Below, one piece after another: positions 16,047-25,956 of a stretch of DNA of 64,000 nt (the stretch's first letter is position 1; each line of letters begins with the position of its first letter). The DNA is from Cellulomonas fengjieae (GTDB lineage Bacteria; Actinomycetota; Actinomycetes; Actinomycetales; Cellulomonadaceae), in assembly GCF_018388465.1 (NCBI RefSeq), contig NZ_CP074404.1, positions 2,232,001-2,296,000 on the forward strand, written 5' to 3'. Under the pieces are notes generated by a model that worked only from the letters and a program-made list of their open reading frames with translations, ran no database searches and was not told where the DNA came from. Position numbers and translations under genes: made by a program.

Positions 16047-17504
16047 ATGCCCACCGGTGAGCTTCCCGTCGACCGCCGGATCAGCGGCCATCGCCTGGCC
16101 GCGGTGCTCGGTGCGTGGCAGCGGCCCGGACCTGCCTACGTGGCCCTGGCGGACGCCGTCCGCGCGGCGATCCTGTCCGGGTCCGTGCCCCTGAGCACGA
16201 GGCTCCCGAGCGAACGCGAGCTGGCCGAGGCCATCGCGACCTCACGCACGACGACGACCGCCACCTACGACGTACTGCGCGACGAGGGTTACCTGGTCAG
16301 CCGCCGGGGCTCGGGGACGGTCACCACGCTTCCCGGTCCGAGGGCTCGCGTGTCCCCGGCAGACGGCGTCGCGGGTGTACCCGGGGTGGTGGACCTGGGC
16401 ATGGCAGCCCCCTCGGCGCCCTCGTCCCTGCACGGCGCCTACCTGGCCGCGCTCGAGGCACTCCCCCGGTACCTGTCCGGAACCGGGTACGCGCCGCTCG
16501 GCATCACGGTGCTGCGGGAGGCGATCGCCCGCTGGTACACGCTGCGCGGCACCCCGACCACGCCCGACCAGGTGCTGGTCACCACCGGCGCGCAGCAGGC
16601 GATCGACCTGCTGGTGACCGCGCACGCAGGCCCCGGCGACCGGGTCGTCGTGGAGCACCCCACCTACACCCACGCGATCGACGTCGTCCGGGCTGCCGGC
16701 GCCCGCCCCGTGCCTGCGCCGTCCGGGCAGGGCGGGCTCGACATCGACCTGCTCGAGTCGACCCTGCGCCAGGTCGCCCCGCGGCTCGTGTACCTCATCC
16801 CCGCCCATCGCAACCCGACCGGCACCAGCCTCAGCAGCGAGGACCTGTCCCGGGTCCGCGCGCTGGCGCGCCGGTACCGCACCACGATCGTGGGCGACGA
16901 GGTGCTGACCGAGCTGACCATGGACGGTCCCGCCCCCGCCTCGTTCCCGGGCGACGGGACCGCCGCCGCGTACGTCGTCTCCATCGGGTCGGCCTCCAAG
17001 GCGTTCTGGGGCGGCCTGCGCGTCGGCTGGGTACGCGCACACCCCGACCTGGTCGCCCGGCTGGCCAGCACCCGCTCGCACGCGGACATCGCCACCGCTG
17101 TCCTGGAGCAGCTGGTGGTCGCCGAGCTGCTCGCCCAGTCCGACGAGCTGCTGGCCGCCCGCCGCGTCGTCCTGCGGGAGCGACGGGACCTGCTGGTCGG
17201 CCTCCTCCTGGACCAGCTGCCCTCGTGGCGGTTCGAGGTGCCGGCGGGCGGCCTGGCTCTGTGGACCGACCTCGGCGCACCGGTGTCGAGCGCGCTCGCT
17301 GCGACGTCGACGCGGTACGGCGTGCGCGTGCTGCCCGGCACCGCGTTCGGTGTGGACGGCAGCTTCGAGCGGAACCTGCGCCTGCCGTTCACCACGACGC
17401 CCGACGAGCTGCGCCGGGCGGTGGCCGGGCTCGCGGACGCGTGGGGCGCGCTCGGCGTGACCGAACCCTCCGCCGGACCCGCCGGCGTGCACGCGATGGT
17501 CTGA
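16047..17504 (+). CDS. MocR/PdxR-type transcription regulator (GntR HTH + aminotransferase domain)
   Basis: A 485-aa fusion of an N-terminal GntR-type winged helix (residues about 15-85: ALADAVRAAILSGSV, LPSERELAEAI, YLVSRRGSGTV) and a fold-type I aminotransferase domain. PLP-site features include NPTGTSL, the D-E-V strand (VGDEVLTELTM) and the Schiff-base lysine in SIGSASKAFWGGLRVGW. It is divergent from yczE, an arrangement known for the YczR subgroup, so yczE is the likely target. The ATG at 16047 has almost no leader and lies against the operator repeats. Confidence 0.9.
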   Translation: MPTGELPVDRRISGHRLAAVLGAWQRPGPAYVALADAVRAAILSGSVPLSTRLPSERELAEAIATSRTTTTATYDVLRDEGYLVSRRGSGTVTTLPGPRARVSPADGVAGVPGVVDLGMAAPSAPSSLHGAYLAALEALPRYLSGTGYAPLGITVLREAIARWYTLRGTPTTPDQVLVTTGAQQAIDLLVTAHAGPGDRVVVEHPTYTHAIDVVRAAGARPVPAPSGQGGLDIDLLESTLRQVAPRLVYLIPAHRNPTGTSLSSEDLSRVRALARRYRTTIVGDEVLTELTMDGPAPASFPGDGTAAAYVVSIGSASKAFWGGLRVGWVRAHPDLVARLASTRSHADIATAVLEQLVVAELLAQSDELLAARRVVLRERRDLLVGLLLDQLPSWRFEVPAGGLALWTDLGAPVSSALAATSTRYGVRVLPGTAFGVDGSFERNLRLPFTTTPDELRRAVAGLADAWGALGVTEPSAGPAGVHAMV

Positions 17505-17511
17505 GGTGGGG

Positions 17512-17718
17512 TCAGGGAAGCGTGAGCGTCGGCGTCGCCTGGACGCTCTCGTGCATCAGGGTCACGGCCTGGACCCCCTGGGCGGCCAGCGTGCGCCAGT
17601 GCTCGCCGACCCACTGCTCGGCGTCGTACTGCGTGGTGAACACCGGGCTGATGGGTCGGTCGAGAACCGTCCCGTCGGCCGCGTCGAACCGCCACTCCCA
17701 CTGGGGCCGCAGCACCAT
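17512..17718 (-). CDS. Small conserved-looking protein downstream of pyrD
   Basis: A 68-aa soluble protein (MVLRPQWEWRFDAADGTVLDR..., with YDAEQWVGEHW in the middle). I do not recognise the family. Its ATG shares a base with the pyrD stop (TGATG), so it is coupled to pyrD; a GTG one codon upstream is an alternative. It ends 7 bp from the convergent mocR stop. The aromatic-rich, acidic composition and tight spacing support a real gene. Confidence 0.65.
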   Translation of the reverse strand: MVLRPQWEWRFDAADGTVLDRPISPVFTTQYDAEQWVGEHWRTLAAQGVQAVTLMHESVQATPTLTLP

Positions 17719-18791
17719 CACGTCACCGCCTCCCCACGGACCCGGCCGCGCAGCGACTCGTCGGTGGCGAGTGCACGGGCGATCCTCGACGCGTAGGCCG
17801 GCCCCTCGTAGATCAGACCCGTGTAGCCCTGCACCAGCGTCGCGCCGACCGCGATGTACTCGCGCGCATCCGCCGGGGTGCTGATGCCGCCGACGCCGAT
17901 GATCACCGCATCCGGCCCCAGCCGGCTGCGCAGCCGTGCGACGACGTCCAGACCCCGCGCCAGCAAGGGAGGCCCCGAGAGCCCGCCGGGGCCGAGGTCG
18001 TGGTCGATCGTGGTGTTCACCGCGACGATCCCGTCCAAGCCCAGCTCGGCGGCCAGCTCGGCGACCGCGTCGACGTCGGCGTCGGACAGGTCCGGGGCGA
18101 TCTTGACGAGCAGCGGGACCGGCGCCCGACCGGCCGCCGCGGTCGCCTCGTCGGCGGCGACGCGCGTCGCCTCCAGGATCGGGCGCAACGCCTCGACGGA
18201 CTGCAGGTCACGCAGGCCCGGAGTGTTCGGCGAGGACACGTTGACCACCAGATAGTCGGCGTACGGGGCGAGCCGACCGGCACTCGCGGCGTAGTCCGTC
18301 GCCGCGAACTCGGCGGGAGTCACCTTGGTCTTGCCGATGTTCACGCCGACCACCAGCCGCCGGCCCGCGGGGGTGGCCCGAAGGCGCCGCAGCCGCTGCG
18401 CGACGGCCACCGAACCCTCGTTGTTGAAGCCCATCCGGTTGCGCAGCGCCCGCTGGTCCAGCTCACGCCAGAGCCGCGGCAGCTCGTTCCCCGGTTGCGG
18501 CTGCGCAGTGACCGTCCCCACCTCGACGAAACCGAAGCCGAGCATGGTCAGACCGGCCACCCCGACCGCGTTCTTGTCGAACCCGGCCGCGACGCCGAAC
18601 CGCGACGGGAACCGCCGACCCCACACGTGGACCGCCCCGGTGTCGGCCGACCGGAACGCCTGGCGCACCACGTCCCGCAGCAGCGGGATCCGCGCGACGA
18701 GCCGGATCAGCCGGAACGCGACGTCGTGGGCGCGCTCGGGGTCCATGCGCCGGAAGACGAGGTCGAACAGCAGGCGGTACACGATGTTCAC
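17718..18791 (-). CDS. pyrD: Dihydroorotate dehydrogenase (quinone), class 2
   Basis: A membrane-associated FMN enzyme of pyrimidine synthesis that oxidises dihydroorotate with quinone. The 357-aa protein has the class-2 N-terminal helical extension (YRLLFDLVFRRMDPERAH) and GVAAGFDKNA. The active-site NVSSPNTPGLR has serine, as expected for class 2. IKIAPDLSD-type lysine region (LLVKIAPDLSD), NTTID and GVGGISTPADA follow. The GTG start at 18791 overlaps the upstream gene stop (GTGA). It is part of a four-gene overlapping operon with two membrane proteins and a small gene. Confidence 0.95.
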   Translation of the reverse strand: MNIVYRLLFDLVFRRMDPERAHDVAFRLIRLVARIPLLRDVVRQAFRSADTGAVHVWGRRFPSRFGVAAGFDKNAVGVAGLTMLGFGFVEVGTVTAQPQPGNELPRLWRELDQRALRNRMGFNNEGSVAVAQRLRRLRATPAGRRLVVGVNIGKTKVTPAEFAATDYAASAGRLAPYADYLVVNVSSPNTPGLRDLQSVEALRPILEATRVAADEATAAAGRAPVPLLVKIAPDLSDADVDAVAELAAELGLDGIVAVNTTIDHDLGPGGLSGPPLLARGLDVVARLRSRLGPDAVIIGVGGISTPADAREYIAVGATLVQGYTGLIYEGPAYASRIARALATDESLRGRVRGEAVT

Positions 18792-19234
18792 CCTAGGTCG
18801 TCCTGCGGGGACGGCACGCGGGCAGCCCGGCCGGTCCGCCACAACCACAGCAGCCCCAGGAACGGCAGCACCAGGGGCACGTACCCGTACCCCTGACCGA
18901 AGCCGGACCACACCGTCTCGTCCGGGAAGTCGCCCACGTCGACCAGGGAGAGCACGCCGACGGTCAGCACGCCGACCATCTCGATCGAGACTGCCCACCA
19001 CGCGACCGACCGGCGCTCGGTGGCGAGGGCATACGTCGCGACCACGTAGACCAGCCCGGCGAGCAGGGAGAGCACGTAGGCCAGCGGCGCCTCGTCCAGC
19101 TTGGTCGCCACCTGGTAGACGCCACGCGCGGTCGCGGCGATCGCGAGGACGCCGTACACCGCCACGAGGAGGCGGCCGGGGCCGCTGCCGGTGCGGCCCC
19201 CGTGCTCAGGACGTGCGGCGGGTCGGTCGGTCAC
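18788..19234 (-). CDS. Four-TM membrane protein upstream of pyrD
   Basis: A 148-aa integral membrane protein with four hydrophobic segments (starting near VAVYGVLAIAATA, YVLSLLAGLVYVV, AVSIEMVGVLTVG and VPLVLPFLGLLWL). The GTG start overlaps the upstream stop by 4 nt and the end overlaps pyrD by 4 nt. The GxGYGYVPLVLPFLGLLWLWR ending resembles small actinobacterial hypothetical membrane proteins; no function is recognised. Confidence 0.75.
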   Translation of the reverse strand: MTDRPAARPEHGGRTGSGPGRLLVAVYGVLAIAATARGVYQVATKLDEAPLAYVLSLLAGLVYVVATYALATERRSVAWWAVSIEMVGVLTVGVLSLVDVGDFPDETVWSGFGQGYGYVPLVLPFLGLLWLWRTGRAARVPSPQDDLG

Positions 19235-19590
19235 ACGGTCCCCCAGATCTGGAGCAGTCGGAACTCGAGGAAGGCCACGGTCAGCGCCGCGACGAGCAGC
19301 ACCACCGAGCTCCACCGGCTGCGCTCGGCGAAGGCCCACGCGGCCGCGACCGGCAGCACGCACAGCTGGGTCAGGACGTAGCCCCACAGCAGGACGCCGT
19401 CGACGTCGGGTGAACCCGTCGCGGCCAGCACTCCCGCGATGAGCGCCTGCAGCACCAGGGCGCCCTCGATGACGGCGCCGCCCCAGAGCTGACGCAGCAC
19501 CACGGCGCGGTCTCGCACGACGAACCAGGTGGCCCATGCCCCCAGCGCCAGGCACAGCAGGGCGACGACCAGCGCGAGAGGGAGGACCAC
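19231..19590 (-). CDS. Small four-TM membrane protein, first gene of the pyrD operon
   Basis: A 119-aa protein made almost entirely of four membrane helices, ending FLEFRLLQIWGTV. The start is uncertain: GTG 19590 places GGTGGGG four bases upstream and gives a plausible N-terminus, while longer versions overlap the divergent pepA start. It overlaps the next gene by 4 nt. It resembles the next gene in size and layout, but family and function are unknown. Confidence 0.6.
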   Translation of the reverse strand: MVLPLALVVALLCLALGAWATWFVVRDRAVVLRQLWGGAVIEGALVLQALIAGVLAATGSPDVDGVLLWGYVLTQLCVLPVAAAWAFAERSRWSSVVLLVAALTVAFLEFRLLQIWGTV

Positions 19591-19653
19591 GATGCCCCAC
19601 CGTACCGGCGGTAGACGGCCGGTCCGCGCACGCCTCGGACCTATCATCGAGCC

Positions 19654-21138
19654 GTGACCGTCTCGCTGACCTCCCAGGACCCTGCCCACCTCGCCGTCGA
19701 CGCCCTCGTGGTCGCGGTCGCCCAGCGCGACGGCGCCCCCGTCGTCCTCGGCGCCGAGCGGCTCCCCGCGCAGCTGCGCACCGAGCTGGCCGACGCCGCC
19801 GCGCTCGGCGTCACCGGAGCGGCCGACGAGGTCCGCCGCCTGCCCGGCACGGGGCTCGCCGCCACGGTCGTCGTGCTGACCGGGGTCGGCCCCGAGGACA
19901 AGGTCACCCCGGAGGTGCTGCGCCGCGCGGCCGGCGCCGCCACCCGGGAGCTCGCCGGCACCGCGAGCGTGGGTCTGGCGCTCCCCGCCGACGACGCCGC
20001 GTCGGTGACCGCCGTCGCGGAGGGCGCCCTGTTCGGCGCGTACTCCTACACGCGGTACCGCGCCTCGGAGGTGACCAAGCAGGCTCCCGTGCGCGCGATC
20101 CAGGTCGTCACCGCCCACCCCCGCGACGCCGCGGCGCTGGCCGGGGCCGCCCGGGCGGCCATCGTGGCCGACGCCGTGCACGGCACGCGCGACCTCGTCA
20201 ACGCCGCACCCAACGACCTGTACCCGGCCGCGTTCGCCGACGCCGCCAAGACCGCGGTCAAGGACTCGGGCGCCAAGGGCCTGAAGGTCACCGTGCTCGA
20301 CGACAAGGCCCTGGCCGCCGGCGGGTACGGCGGCCTGCTCGGCGTCGGCCAGGGCTCCGTCCGCGGTCCTCGCCTGGTCAAGGTGGCCTACACGCCGTCG
20401 CGACCGAAGGCCAAGGTCGCGCTGGTCGGCAAGGGCATCACGTTCGACTCCGGCGGCATCTCGATCAAGCCCGCGGCCGGCATGGAGGCGATGAAGTCCG
20501 ACATGGCCGGCGCGGCCGCGGTCCTGCACACCGTCATCGCCGCCGCACGGCTCGAGCTCCCCGTCGCCGTCACCGGCTGGCTCTGCCTCGCGGAGAACAT
20601 GCCCTCCGGGACGGCTCAGCGTCCGTCCGACGTGCTCACGATCCGTGGCGGCACTACGGTCGAGGTCCTCAACACCGACGCGGAGGGGCGCCTCGTGATG
20701 GCGGACGGCCTCGTCGCGGCCGTCGAGGAGAAGCCGGACGCGGTCATCGACATCGCCACCCTCACGGGTGCGCAGGTGGTCGCGCTGGGGCACCGCGTCT
20801 CCGCCGTGATGGGGACCGACGACGTGCGCGGCGAGGTCGTCGCCGCGGCGCAGGCCAGCGGGGAGCAGTTCTGGCCGATGCCGTTGCCCAGCGACCTGCG
20901 CGCCGGCCTGAAGTCCAAGGTGGCCGACCTCGCCAACATCGGCGACCGCTTCGGCGGGATGCTGACCGCGGGCATCTTCCTGCAGGAGTTCGTCGGCCAG
21001 ACGCCCTGGGCGCACCTCGACATCGCAGGGCCCGCCTACAACGAGCGCTCGGCCCACGGGTACACGCCGGTCGGCGGGACCGGCGTCGGCGTCCGGACGA
21101 TGCTGGCCCTCCTCGAGGGCAGGGCACCGACCGCCTAG
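19654..21138 (+). CDS. pepA: Leucyl aminopeptidase (M17)
   Basis: A 494-aa cytosolic dizinc aminopeptidase. The M17 C-terminal domain is clear: GKGITFDSGGISIKP (metal and catalytic Lys), MKSDMAGAAAV, and the signature NTDAEGRLVMADGL with the metal ligands. The ending HLDIAGPAYNERSAHGYTPVGGTGVGVRTM is typical. GTG start at 19654, divergent from the pyrD operon. Its TAG stop shares the palindrome CTAG with the stop of the convergent next gene. Confidence 0.95.
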   Translation: MTVSLTSQDPAHLAVDALVVAVAQRDGAPVVLGAERLPAQLRTELADAAALGVTGAADEVRRLPGTGLAATVVVLTGVGPEDKVTPEVLRRAAGAATRELAGTASVGLALPADDAASVTAVAEGALFGAYSYTRYRASEVTKQAPVRAIQVVTAHPRDAAALAGAARAAIVADAVHGTRDLVNAAPNDLYPAAFADAAKTAVKDSGAKGLKVTVLDDKALAAGGYGGLLGVGQGSVRGPRLVKVAYTPSRPKAKVALVGKGITFDSGGISIKPAAGMEAMKSDMAGAAAVLHTVIAAARLELPVAVTGWLCLAENMPSGTAQRPSDVLTIRGGTTVEVLNTDAEGRLVMADGLVAAVEEKPDAVIDIATLTGAQVVALGHRVSAVMGTDDVRGEVVAAAQASGEQFWPMPLPSDLRAGLKSKVADLANIGDRFGGMLTAGIFLQEFVGQTPWAHLDIAGPAYNERSAHGYTPVGGTGVGVRTMLALLEGRAPTA

Positions 21139-21473
21139 GGGTGCTTGCGCCTGTGCGCGAGCCGCTGCCGCGAGTTCCAGTCGCGCACGCGCTGCGGGTA
21201 CCCGGTGCGCTGCACGTCGTACACGGGGATGCCGAGGTCGCGCGCCAGCTGCCAGGCGGTCTTCGGGTCGGGCACGCGGCGGCGGGTCCACTCGCCGTCG
21301 GTCGCGACGAGCATCATCGTCGTCGGGGTGTCGTGGGTCTGAGGTTCCACGTAGGCCTCGACGCCGACCCGCGTGCCGACGAAGTCCGTGAGGTGGGCGA
21401 GCGTGGCCGCACGGGCGTCCCGGTCGGTCGGGACGTCCGTCGGGGATGGCTTGCGGCGCGAGAACAGGCCCAT
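21135..21473 (-). CDS. Conserved-looking small protein of unknown function
   Basis: A 112-aa soluble basic protein starting MGLFSRRKPSP, with a mixed alpha/beta middle (GVEAYVEPQTHDTPTTMMLVATDGEWTRRRVPD) and a basic C-terminus (RQRLAHRRKHP). I recognise it only as similar to actinobacterial hypotheticals. It is monocistronic, and its end overlaps the pepA stop codon through the shared CTAG. Confidence 0.7.
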   Translation of the reverse strand: MGLFSRRKPSPTDVPTDRDARAATLAHLTDFVGTRVGVEAYVEPQTHDTPTTMMLVATDGEWTRRRVPDPKTAWQLARDLGIPVYDVQRTGYPQRVRDWNSRQRLAHRRKHP

Positions 21474-21663
21474 GGCGCACGAGAGTAGCCTGCGGACCCA
21501 TCGGTCCGTGGGGCGTGGTGGAGCCGATCCGGCCCGGCATTCATGGGACGTTTGTTCGGAGCGTCACACGCTCGCCGGAGCGGTCCAGGTCGTTCCACGG
21601 CTGCGGGGATGACAGGATGGTCGCGAGCTCGAGCCCACACGTCTGCGTATGAGGAGTCTGCAC

Positions 21664-23049
21664 GTGGCCGACACGAACGGCACCGCTTTCGACATCGTCG
21701 TCCTGGGCGGAGGCAGTGGCGGCTATGCAGCCGCACTGCGGGCCGCGCAGCTGGGCAAGACCGTCGCCCTGATCGAGGCCGACAAGGTCGGCGGCACCTG
21801 CCTGCACTACGGGTGCATCCCGACCAAGGCGCTCCTGCACGCCGCCGAGCTGGCGGACGACGCCCGCCACGGTGCGCAGTTCGGGGTGCACACCACCCTG
21901 GACCGCATCGACATGAACGGTGTGAACGAGTACAAGGCCAACGTCATCGGCCGCCTCTACAAGGGCCTTCAGGGCCTGGTCAAGTCCCGCAAGATCACCG
22001 TCATCGACGGCTTCGGCAAGCTCGTCGCGCCGGACACCGTGGAGGTGAACGGCCAGCGGATCACCGGCGGCCACGTCATCCTCGCGACCGGCTCGTACGC
22101 GCGCTCGCTGCCCGGTCTGGAGATCGGCGGGCGCGTCGTCACGTCCGACCAGGCGCTCCAGCTCGACTGGGTGCCGAAGTCCGTGATCATCCTCGGCGGC
22201 GGGGTCATCGGCTCCGAGTTCGCCAGCGTGTGGAAGTCGTTCGGAGCGGACGTCACGATCATCGAGGCGCTCCCCCACCTGGTCCCCAACGAGGACGAGG
22301 CGCTGTCCAAGGCGTTCGAGCGTGCGTTCCGCAAGCGCGGCATCAACTTCAACCTCGGCGTGCGATTCTCGGGCGTGACCCAGGACGACAACGGCGTGCA
22401 CGTCTCGCTCGAGGACGGCAAGACCTTCGACGCCGACCTGCTGCTCGTGGCCGTCGGTCGCGGCCCGCGCACGTCGGACGTCGGCTTCGAGGAGCAGGGC
22501 GTCACGCTCGACCGGGGCTTCGTCATCACCGACGAGCGTCTGCACACCGGTGTCGGCAACGTCTACGCGGTCGGCGACATCGTCCCCGGCCTGCAGCTCG
22601 CGCACCGCGGGTTCGCGCAGGGCATCTTCGTCGCCGAGGAGATCGCGGGCCTCAAGCCCGCGGCCATCGTCGAGTCCGGCATCCCGCGCGTGACGTACTC
22701 CGACCCCGAGGTCGCCTCGGTGGGTCTCACGGAGGCGCGCGCCAAGGAGGTGCACGGGGCCGACGGCGTCGAGACGCTCGAGTACAACCTGGGCGGCAAC
22801 GGCAAGAGCCAGATCCTGGGCACGCAGGGCTTCATCAAGCTCGTGCGCCAGAAGGACGGTCCGGTCGTCGGCGTGCACATGATCGGTGCGCGCGTCGGCG
22901 AGCTCATCGGCGAGGGGCAGCTCATCGTGAACTGGGAGGCGTACCCCGAAGACGTCGCCTCGCTCGTGCACGCACACCCCACGCAGAACGAGGCCCTCGG
23001 TGAGGCGCACCTCGCGCTCGCCGGCAAGCCGCTGCACGCCCACAACTGA
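21664..23049 (+). CDS. lpdA: Dihydrolipoyl dehydrogenase
   Basis: The flavoprotein E3 subunit of 2-oxoacid dehydrogenase complexes, reoxidising lipoamide with NAD+. The 461-aa protein has the N-terminal FAD motif VLGGGSGGYAAALRA, the redox pair GGTCLHYGCIPTK, the second nucleotide motif IILGGGVIGSEFASVW, AVGDIVPG, and the C-terminal HAHPTQNEALGEA with the catalytic His-Glu. GAGGAG seven bases before GTG 21664 decides the start; an in-frame ATG at 21649 lacks a site. sucB follows 30 bp downstream. Confidence 0.96.
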   Translation: MADTNGTAFDIVVLGGGSGGYAAALRAAQLGKTVALIEADKVGGTCLHYGCIPTKALLHAAELADDARHGAQFGVHTTLDRIDMNGVNEYKANVIGRLYKGLQGLVKSRKITVIDGFGKLVAPDTVEVNGQRITGGHVILATGSYARSLPGLEIGGRVVTSDQALQLDWVPKSVIILGGGVIGSEFASVWKSFGADVTIIEALPHLVPNEDEALSKAFERAFRKRGINFNLGVRFSGVTQDDNGVHVSLEDGKTFDADLLLVAVGRGPRTSDVGFEEQGVTLDRGFVITDERLHTGVGNVYAVGDIVPGLQLAHRGFAQGIFVAEEIAGLKPAAIVESGIPRVTYSDPEVASVGLTEARAKEVHGADGVETLEYNLGGNGKSQILGTQGFIKLVRQKDGPVVGVHMIGARVGELIGEGQLIVNWEAYPEDVASLVHAHPTQNEALGEAHLALAGKPLHAHN

Positions 23050-23079
23050 CCTCACGAATCAAAGGAGACACGAGCGGTC

Positions 23080-24978
23080 ATGTCCGACAACGTGCAGCTG
23101 CCCGCCCTCGGTGAGTCCGTCACCGAGGGGACCGTCACCCGCTGGCTGAAGAACGTGGGCGACACGGTGGAGGTCGACGAGCCGCTGCTCGAGATCTCGA
23201 CCGACAAGGTCGACACCGAGATCCCGTCGCCGTTCGCCGGCGTGCTCGAGCAGATCCTGGTCCAGGAGGACGAGACCGTCGAGGTCGGCGCCACCCTGGC
23301 GGTCATCGGATCCGGCGAGGGTTCGCCCTCGCAGGACGCCGCGCCCGCGCAGGAGCAGGCCGAGCCCGCCGAGCAGGAGGCGCCCGCGCAGGAGGCGCCC
23401 GCCGAGGAGTCGGCGGCCGAGGCGACCCCGGCGCAGCAGTCCGTCGAGCAGCACGAGGAGGCCGGCGAGGCGCCGGCTCCCGCGGCCGAGGGTGGTGACG
23501 ACGCACCGGCGGCTGCCGCCGGTGGCGACGGCGCCGGCACCGGCGAGAACGTCACGCTGCCCGCCCTGGGCGAGTCGGTCACCGAGGGCACCGTCACCCG
23601 CTGGCTCAAGGCGGTCGGCGACGAGGTCGCGGTCGACGAGCCGCTGCTCGAGATCTCCACCGACAAGGTCGACACGGAGATCCCGTCGCCGTTCGCCGGG
23701 ACGCTGCAGCAGATCCTCGTCCAGGAGGACGAGACGGTCGAGGTCGGTGCGGTGCTCGCCGTGATCGGCTCCGGCGCCGCGCCCGCCTCGACCCCCGAGC
23801 CGGCCGCGCAGCCCGCACCCGCGCAGGAGAAGGCGCCCGAGCCTTCGCAGGAGGAGGCGCCCGAGCCTGCGCAGGAGAAGGCACCCGAGCCGCAGAGCGC
23901 GCCCGAGCCGTCGGCCGAGCAGGAGTCGTCCACCCAGGCCGCCCCCGCCCCGGTCCCGGCCACGCCGACCCCGGCACCCGTGCCCGCCACCTCGGCACCC
24001 GCACCCGCGGCCGGCAGCACGCCGTCGGCGTCCGGCACGTACCTCACGCCGCTCGTCCGCAAGCTCGCGGCCGAGAAGGGCGTCGACGTGACCGCCCTCG
24101 TCGGCACCGGCGTCGGTGGCCGCATCCGCAAGGAGGACGTCCTCGAGGCGGCAGCCAAGGCGGAGTCGGAGAAGGCAGCCAAGGCCCAGGCCGCGGAGGC
24201 GAAGCCCGCCGCCGCACCTGCACCGGCCGCCAAGCCGGCGGCCGTCCCGGCGGTCTCCCCGCTGCGTGGGACCACCGAGAAGGCGAGCCGGCTGCGCCAG
24301 ATCATCGCCGAGCGCATGGTCGACGCCCTGCACTCGCAGGCGCAGCTGACCACGGTCGTCGAGGTCGACGTGACCCGGGTGGCACGCCTGCGCGCCCGCG
24401 CCAAGGAGGACTTCAAGGCCCGCGAGGGTGTCAACCTCACCTTCCTGCCGTTCTTCGTGCTGGCCGCGATCGAGGGTCTCAAGGCGTTCCCGAAGATCAA
24501 CGGCGTGCTCGAGGGCAACCAGATCACGTACCACGCCCAGGAGAACGTCGGCATCGCGGTCGACACGGAGAAGGGCCTGCTCGTCCCTGTCATCCGCGAC
24601 GCGGGCGACCTGAACCTCGCCGGCATCTCGCGCAAGATCGTCGACCTCGCCGGCCGCACGCGGCAGAACAAGGTTACGCCGGACGAACTGAGCGGTGCGA
24701 CCTTCACGGTCACCAACACCGGTTCGGGCGGGGCGATCATCGATACGCCGATCGTCCCGGGCGGCACGTCGGCGATCCTGGGCACGGGCGCGATCGTCAA
24801 GCGCCCCGTGGTCATCCAGGACGCCGACGGCGCCGAGGTGATCGCCATCCGGTCGATGTGCTACCTGTCGCTGTCGTACGACCACCGCCTGGTCGACGGC
24901 GCCGACGCGTCCCGCTACCTCGCGGCGGTCAAGAACCGCATCGAAGAGGGCGCGTTCGAGTCCGAGGTCGGGCTCTGA
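23080..24978 (+). CDS. sucB: Dihydrolipoyl acyltransferase (E2), two lipoyl domains
   Basis: The E2 core of the 2-oxoglutarate and/or pyruvate dehydrogenase complex. The 632-aa protein has two lipoyl domains (residues about 2-78 and 152-228), each with the lipoylated lysine in [12 protein letters not shown]. Long Ala/Pro/Glu linkers, a peripheral E3-binding domain (about 315-350, [15 protein letters not shown]) and a C-terminal catalytic domain with the active-site motif [16 protein letters not shown] follow. AAAGGAG lies about 12 bases before the ATG. Adjacent to lpdA, probably one operon. In actinobacteria one E2 can serve both complexes, so SucB versus AceF is not decided. Confidence 0.93.
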   Translation: MSDNVQLPALGESVTEGTVTRWLKNVGDTVEVDEPLLEISTDKVDTEIPSPFAGVLEQILVQEDETVEVGATLAVIGSGEGSPSQDAAPAQEQAEPAEQEAPAQEAPAEESAAEATPAQQSVEQHEEAGEAPAPAAEGGDDAPAAAAGGDGAGTGENVTLPALGESVTEGTVTRWLKAVGDEVAVDEPLLEISTDKVDTEIPSPFAGTLQQILVQEDETVEVGAVLAVIGSGAAPASTPEPAAQPAPAQEKAPEPSQEEAPEPAQEKAPEPQSAPEPSAEQESSTQAAPAPVPATPTPAPVPATSAPAPAAGSTPSASGTYLTPLVRKLAAEKGVDVTALVGTGVGGRIRKEDVLEAAAKAESEKAAKAQAAEAKPAAAPAPAAKPAAVPAVSPLRGTTEKASRLRQIIAERMVDALHSQAQLTTVVEVDVTRVARLRARAKEDFKAREGVNLTFLPFFVLAAIEGLKAFPKINGVLEGNQITYHAQENVGIAVDTEKGLLVPVIRDAGDLNLAGISRKIVDLAGRTRQNKVTPDELSGATFTVTNTGSGGAIIDTPIVPGGTSAILGTGAIVKRPVVIQDADGAEVIAIRSMCYLSLSYDHRLVDGADASRYLAAVKNRIEEGAFESEVGL

Positions 24979-24995
24979 CCACGACCCGCTGACGC

Positions 24996-25040
24996 ACGAC
25001 GACGGCCCGGTACCCCTCGAGGGTGCCGGGCCGTCGTCGT
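24996..25040 (+). terminator. Terminator after lpdA-sucB
   Basis: A long stem (ACGACGACGGCCCGG against CCGGGCCGTCGTCGT, extended by ACCC/GGGT with one mismatch) has a short CTCGA loop and starts 18 bases after the sucB stop. Confidence 0.8.
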
Positions 25041-25063
25041 CGACCGACCGTAAGGTGAACGCC

Positions 25064-25954
25064 ATGCTCGTCGTCATCGCAGGATCGCACGGGTTCATCG
25101 GCACCGCCCTCGTCCCGCACCTGCGGCGCAGCGGCCACGAGGTCCGCATCCTCGTGCGGGCGGAGGCGCACGGTCCGGCCGAGATCCCGTGGGACCCCGG
25201 CACGGGACGCCTCGACCCGCACGCGCTCGCCGGCGCCGACGCGGTCGTCAACCTGGCCGGCGTCAACGTCGGCTCGAGGCCGCTCACCGCCGCCCGCAAG
25301 CGCGAGGTGCTCTCGTCACGGCTGCTCACCACCGACCTGCTGTCACGGACGCTCGCCTCCCTCGACGACCGGCCACGGGTGCTGCTCCAGGCATCGGGGA
25401 TCGGCGCCTACGGCTCGCGCGGCGACGACGTGCTCGACGAGGGCGAGCCCCTGGGAACGACCTTCTTCGCGGGCGTCGTGCGCCGGTGGGAGGCCGCGAC
25501 GGCGCCCGCGCAGGACGCCGAGGTCCGCGTCGTCCACCTGCGCACGGGCATCGTGCTGGGACAGGGTGGCGGTGCGCTCGGCCGCCTGCTCCCCGTGCTC
25601 AAGGCGGGTCTCGGCGGTCGCCTCGGGTCCGGTCGGCAGTTCTGGCCGTGGATCACGCTGGTGGACGAGGTCCGGGCGATCGAGCACCTGCTGACCGCCC
25701 CGGTGCACGGCCCGGTGAACCTCGTGACCGCCCCGTCCCGCAACGCCGAGGTGGTGGCCGCGCTCGCCCGGGCGCTGCACCGGCCGGTGGTCGTGCCCGT
25801 CCCCGCGTTCGCGCTGCGTGCCGTGCTCGGCGACTTCTCCTCGGAGGTTCTCGGGTCGATCCGGGCCGTCCCGGCGGTGCTGGACGCGAGCGGCTTCGTG
25901 CCGACACACGGCGACCTGCGGAGCGCCGCCGAGTGGGTGGCCCGGGCGCGCTGA
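25064..25954 (+). CDS. TIGR01777-family NAD(P)-dependent epimerase/SDR-like protein (DUF1731)
   Basis: A 296-aa extended short-chain dehydrogenase-like protein. The N-terminal Rossmann motif is VIAGSHGFIGTALVPHL; further family marks are DAVVNLAGVNVGSRPLT, LLQASGIGAYGSRGDDVLDE and the C-terminal DUF1731-type segment (VLGDFSSEVLGS, ASGFVPTHGDLRSAAEWV). The family has members near cell-division genes, with unknown substrate. AAGGTGA before the ATG at 25064 favours this start over GTG 25055. Confidence 0.85.
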   Translation: MLVVIAGSHGFIGTALVPHLRRSGHEVRILVRAEAHGPAEIPWDPGTGRLDPHALAGADAVVNLAGVNVGSRPLTAARKREVLSSRLLTTDLLSRTLASLDDRPRVLLQASGIGAYGSRGDDVLDEGEPLGTTFFAGVVRRWEAATAPAQDAEVRVVHLRTGIVLGQGGGALGRLLPVLKAGLGGRLGSGRQFWPWITLVDEVRAIEHLLTAPVHGPVNLVTAPSRNAEVVAALARALHRPVVVPVPAFALRAVLGDFSSEVLGSIRAVPAVLDASGFVPTHGDLRSAAEWVARAR

Positions 25955-25956
25955 CG

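Noticed and set aside
23320..24010. Repetitive Ala/Pro/Glu-rich sequence looking like a tandem repeat
   Set aside because: It is the flexible linkers and duplicated lipoyl domains of the E2 acyltransferase, explained by the gene.
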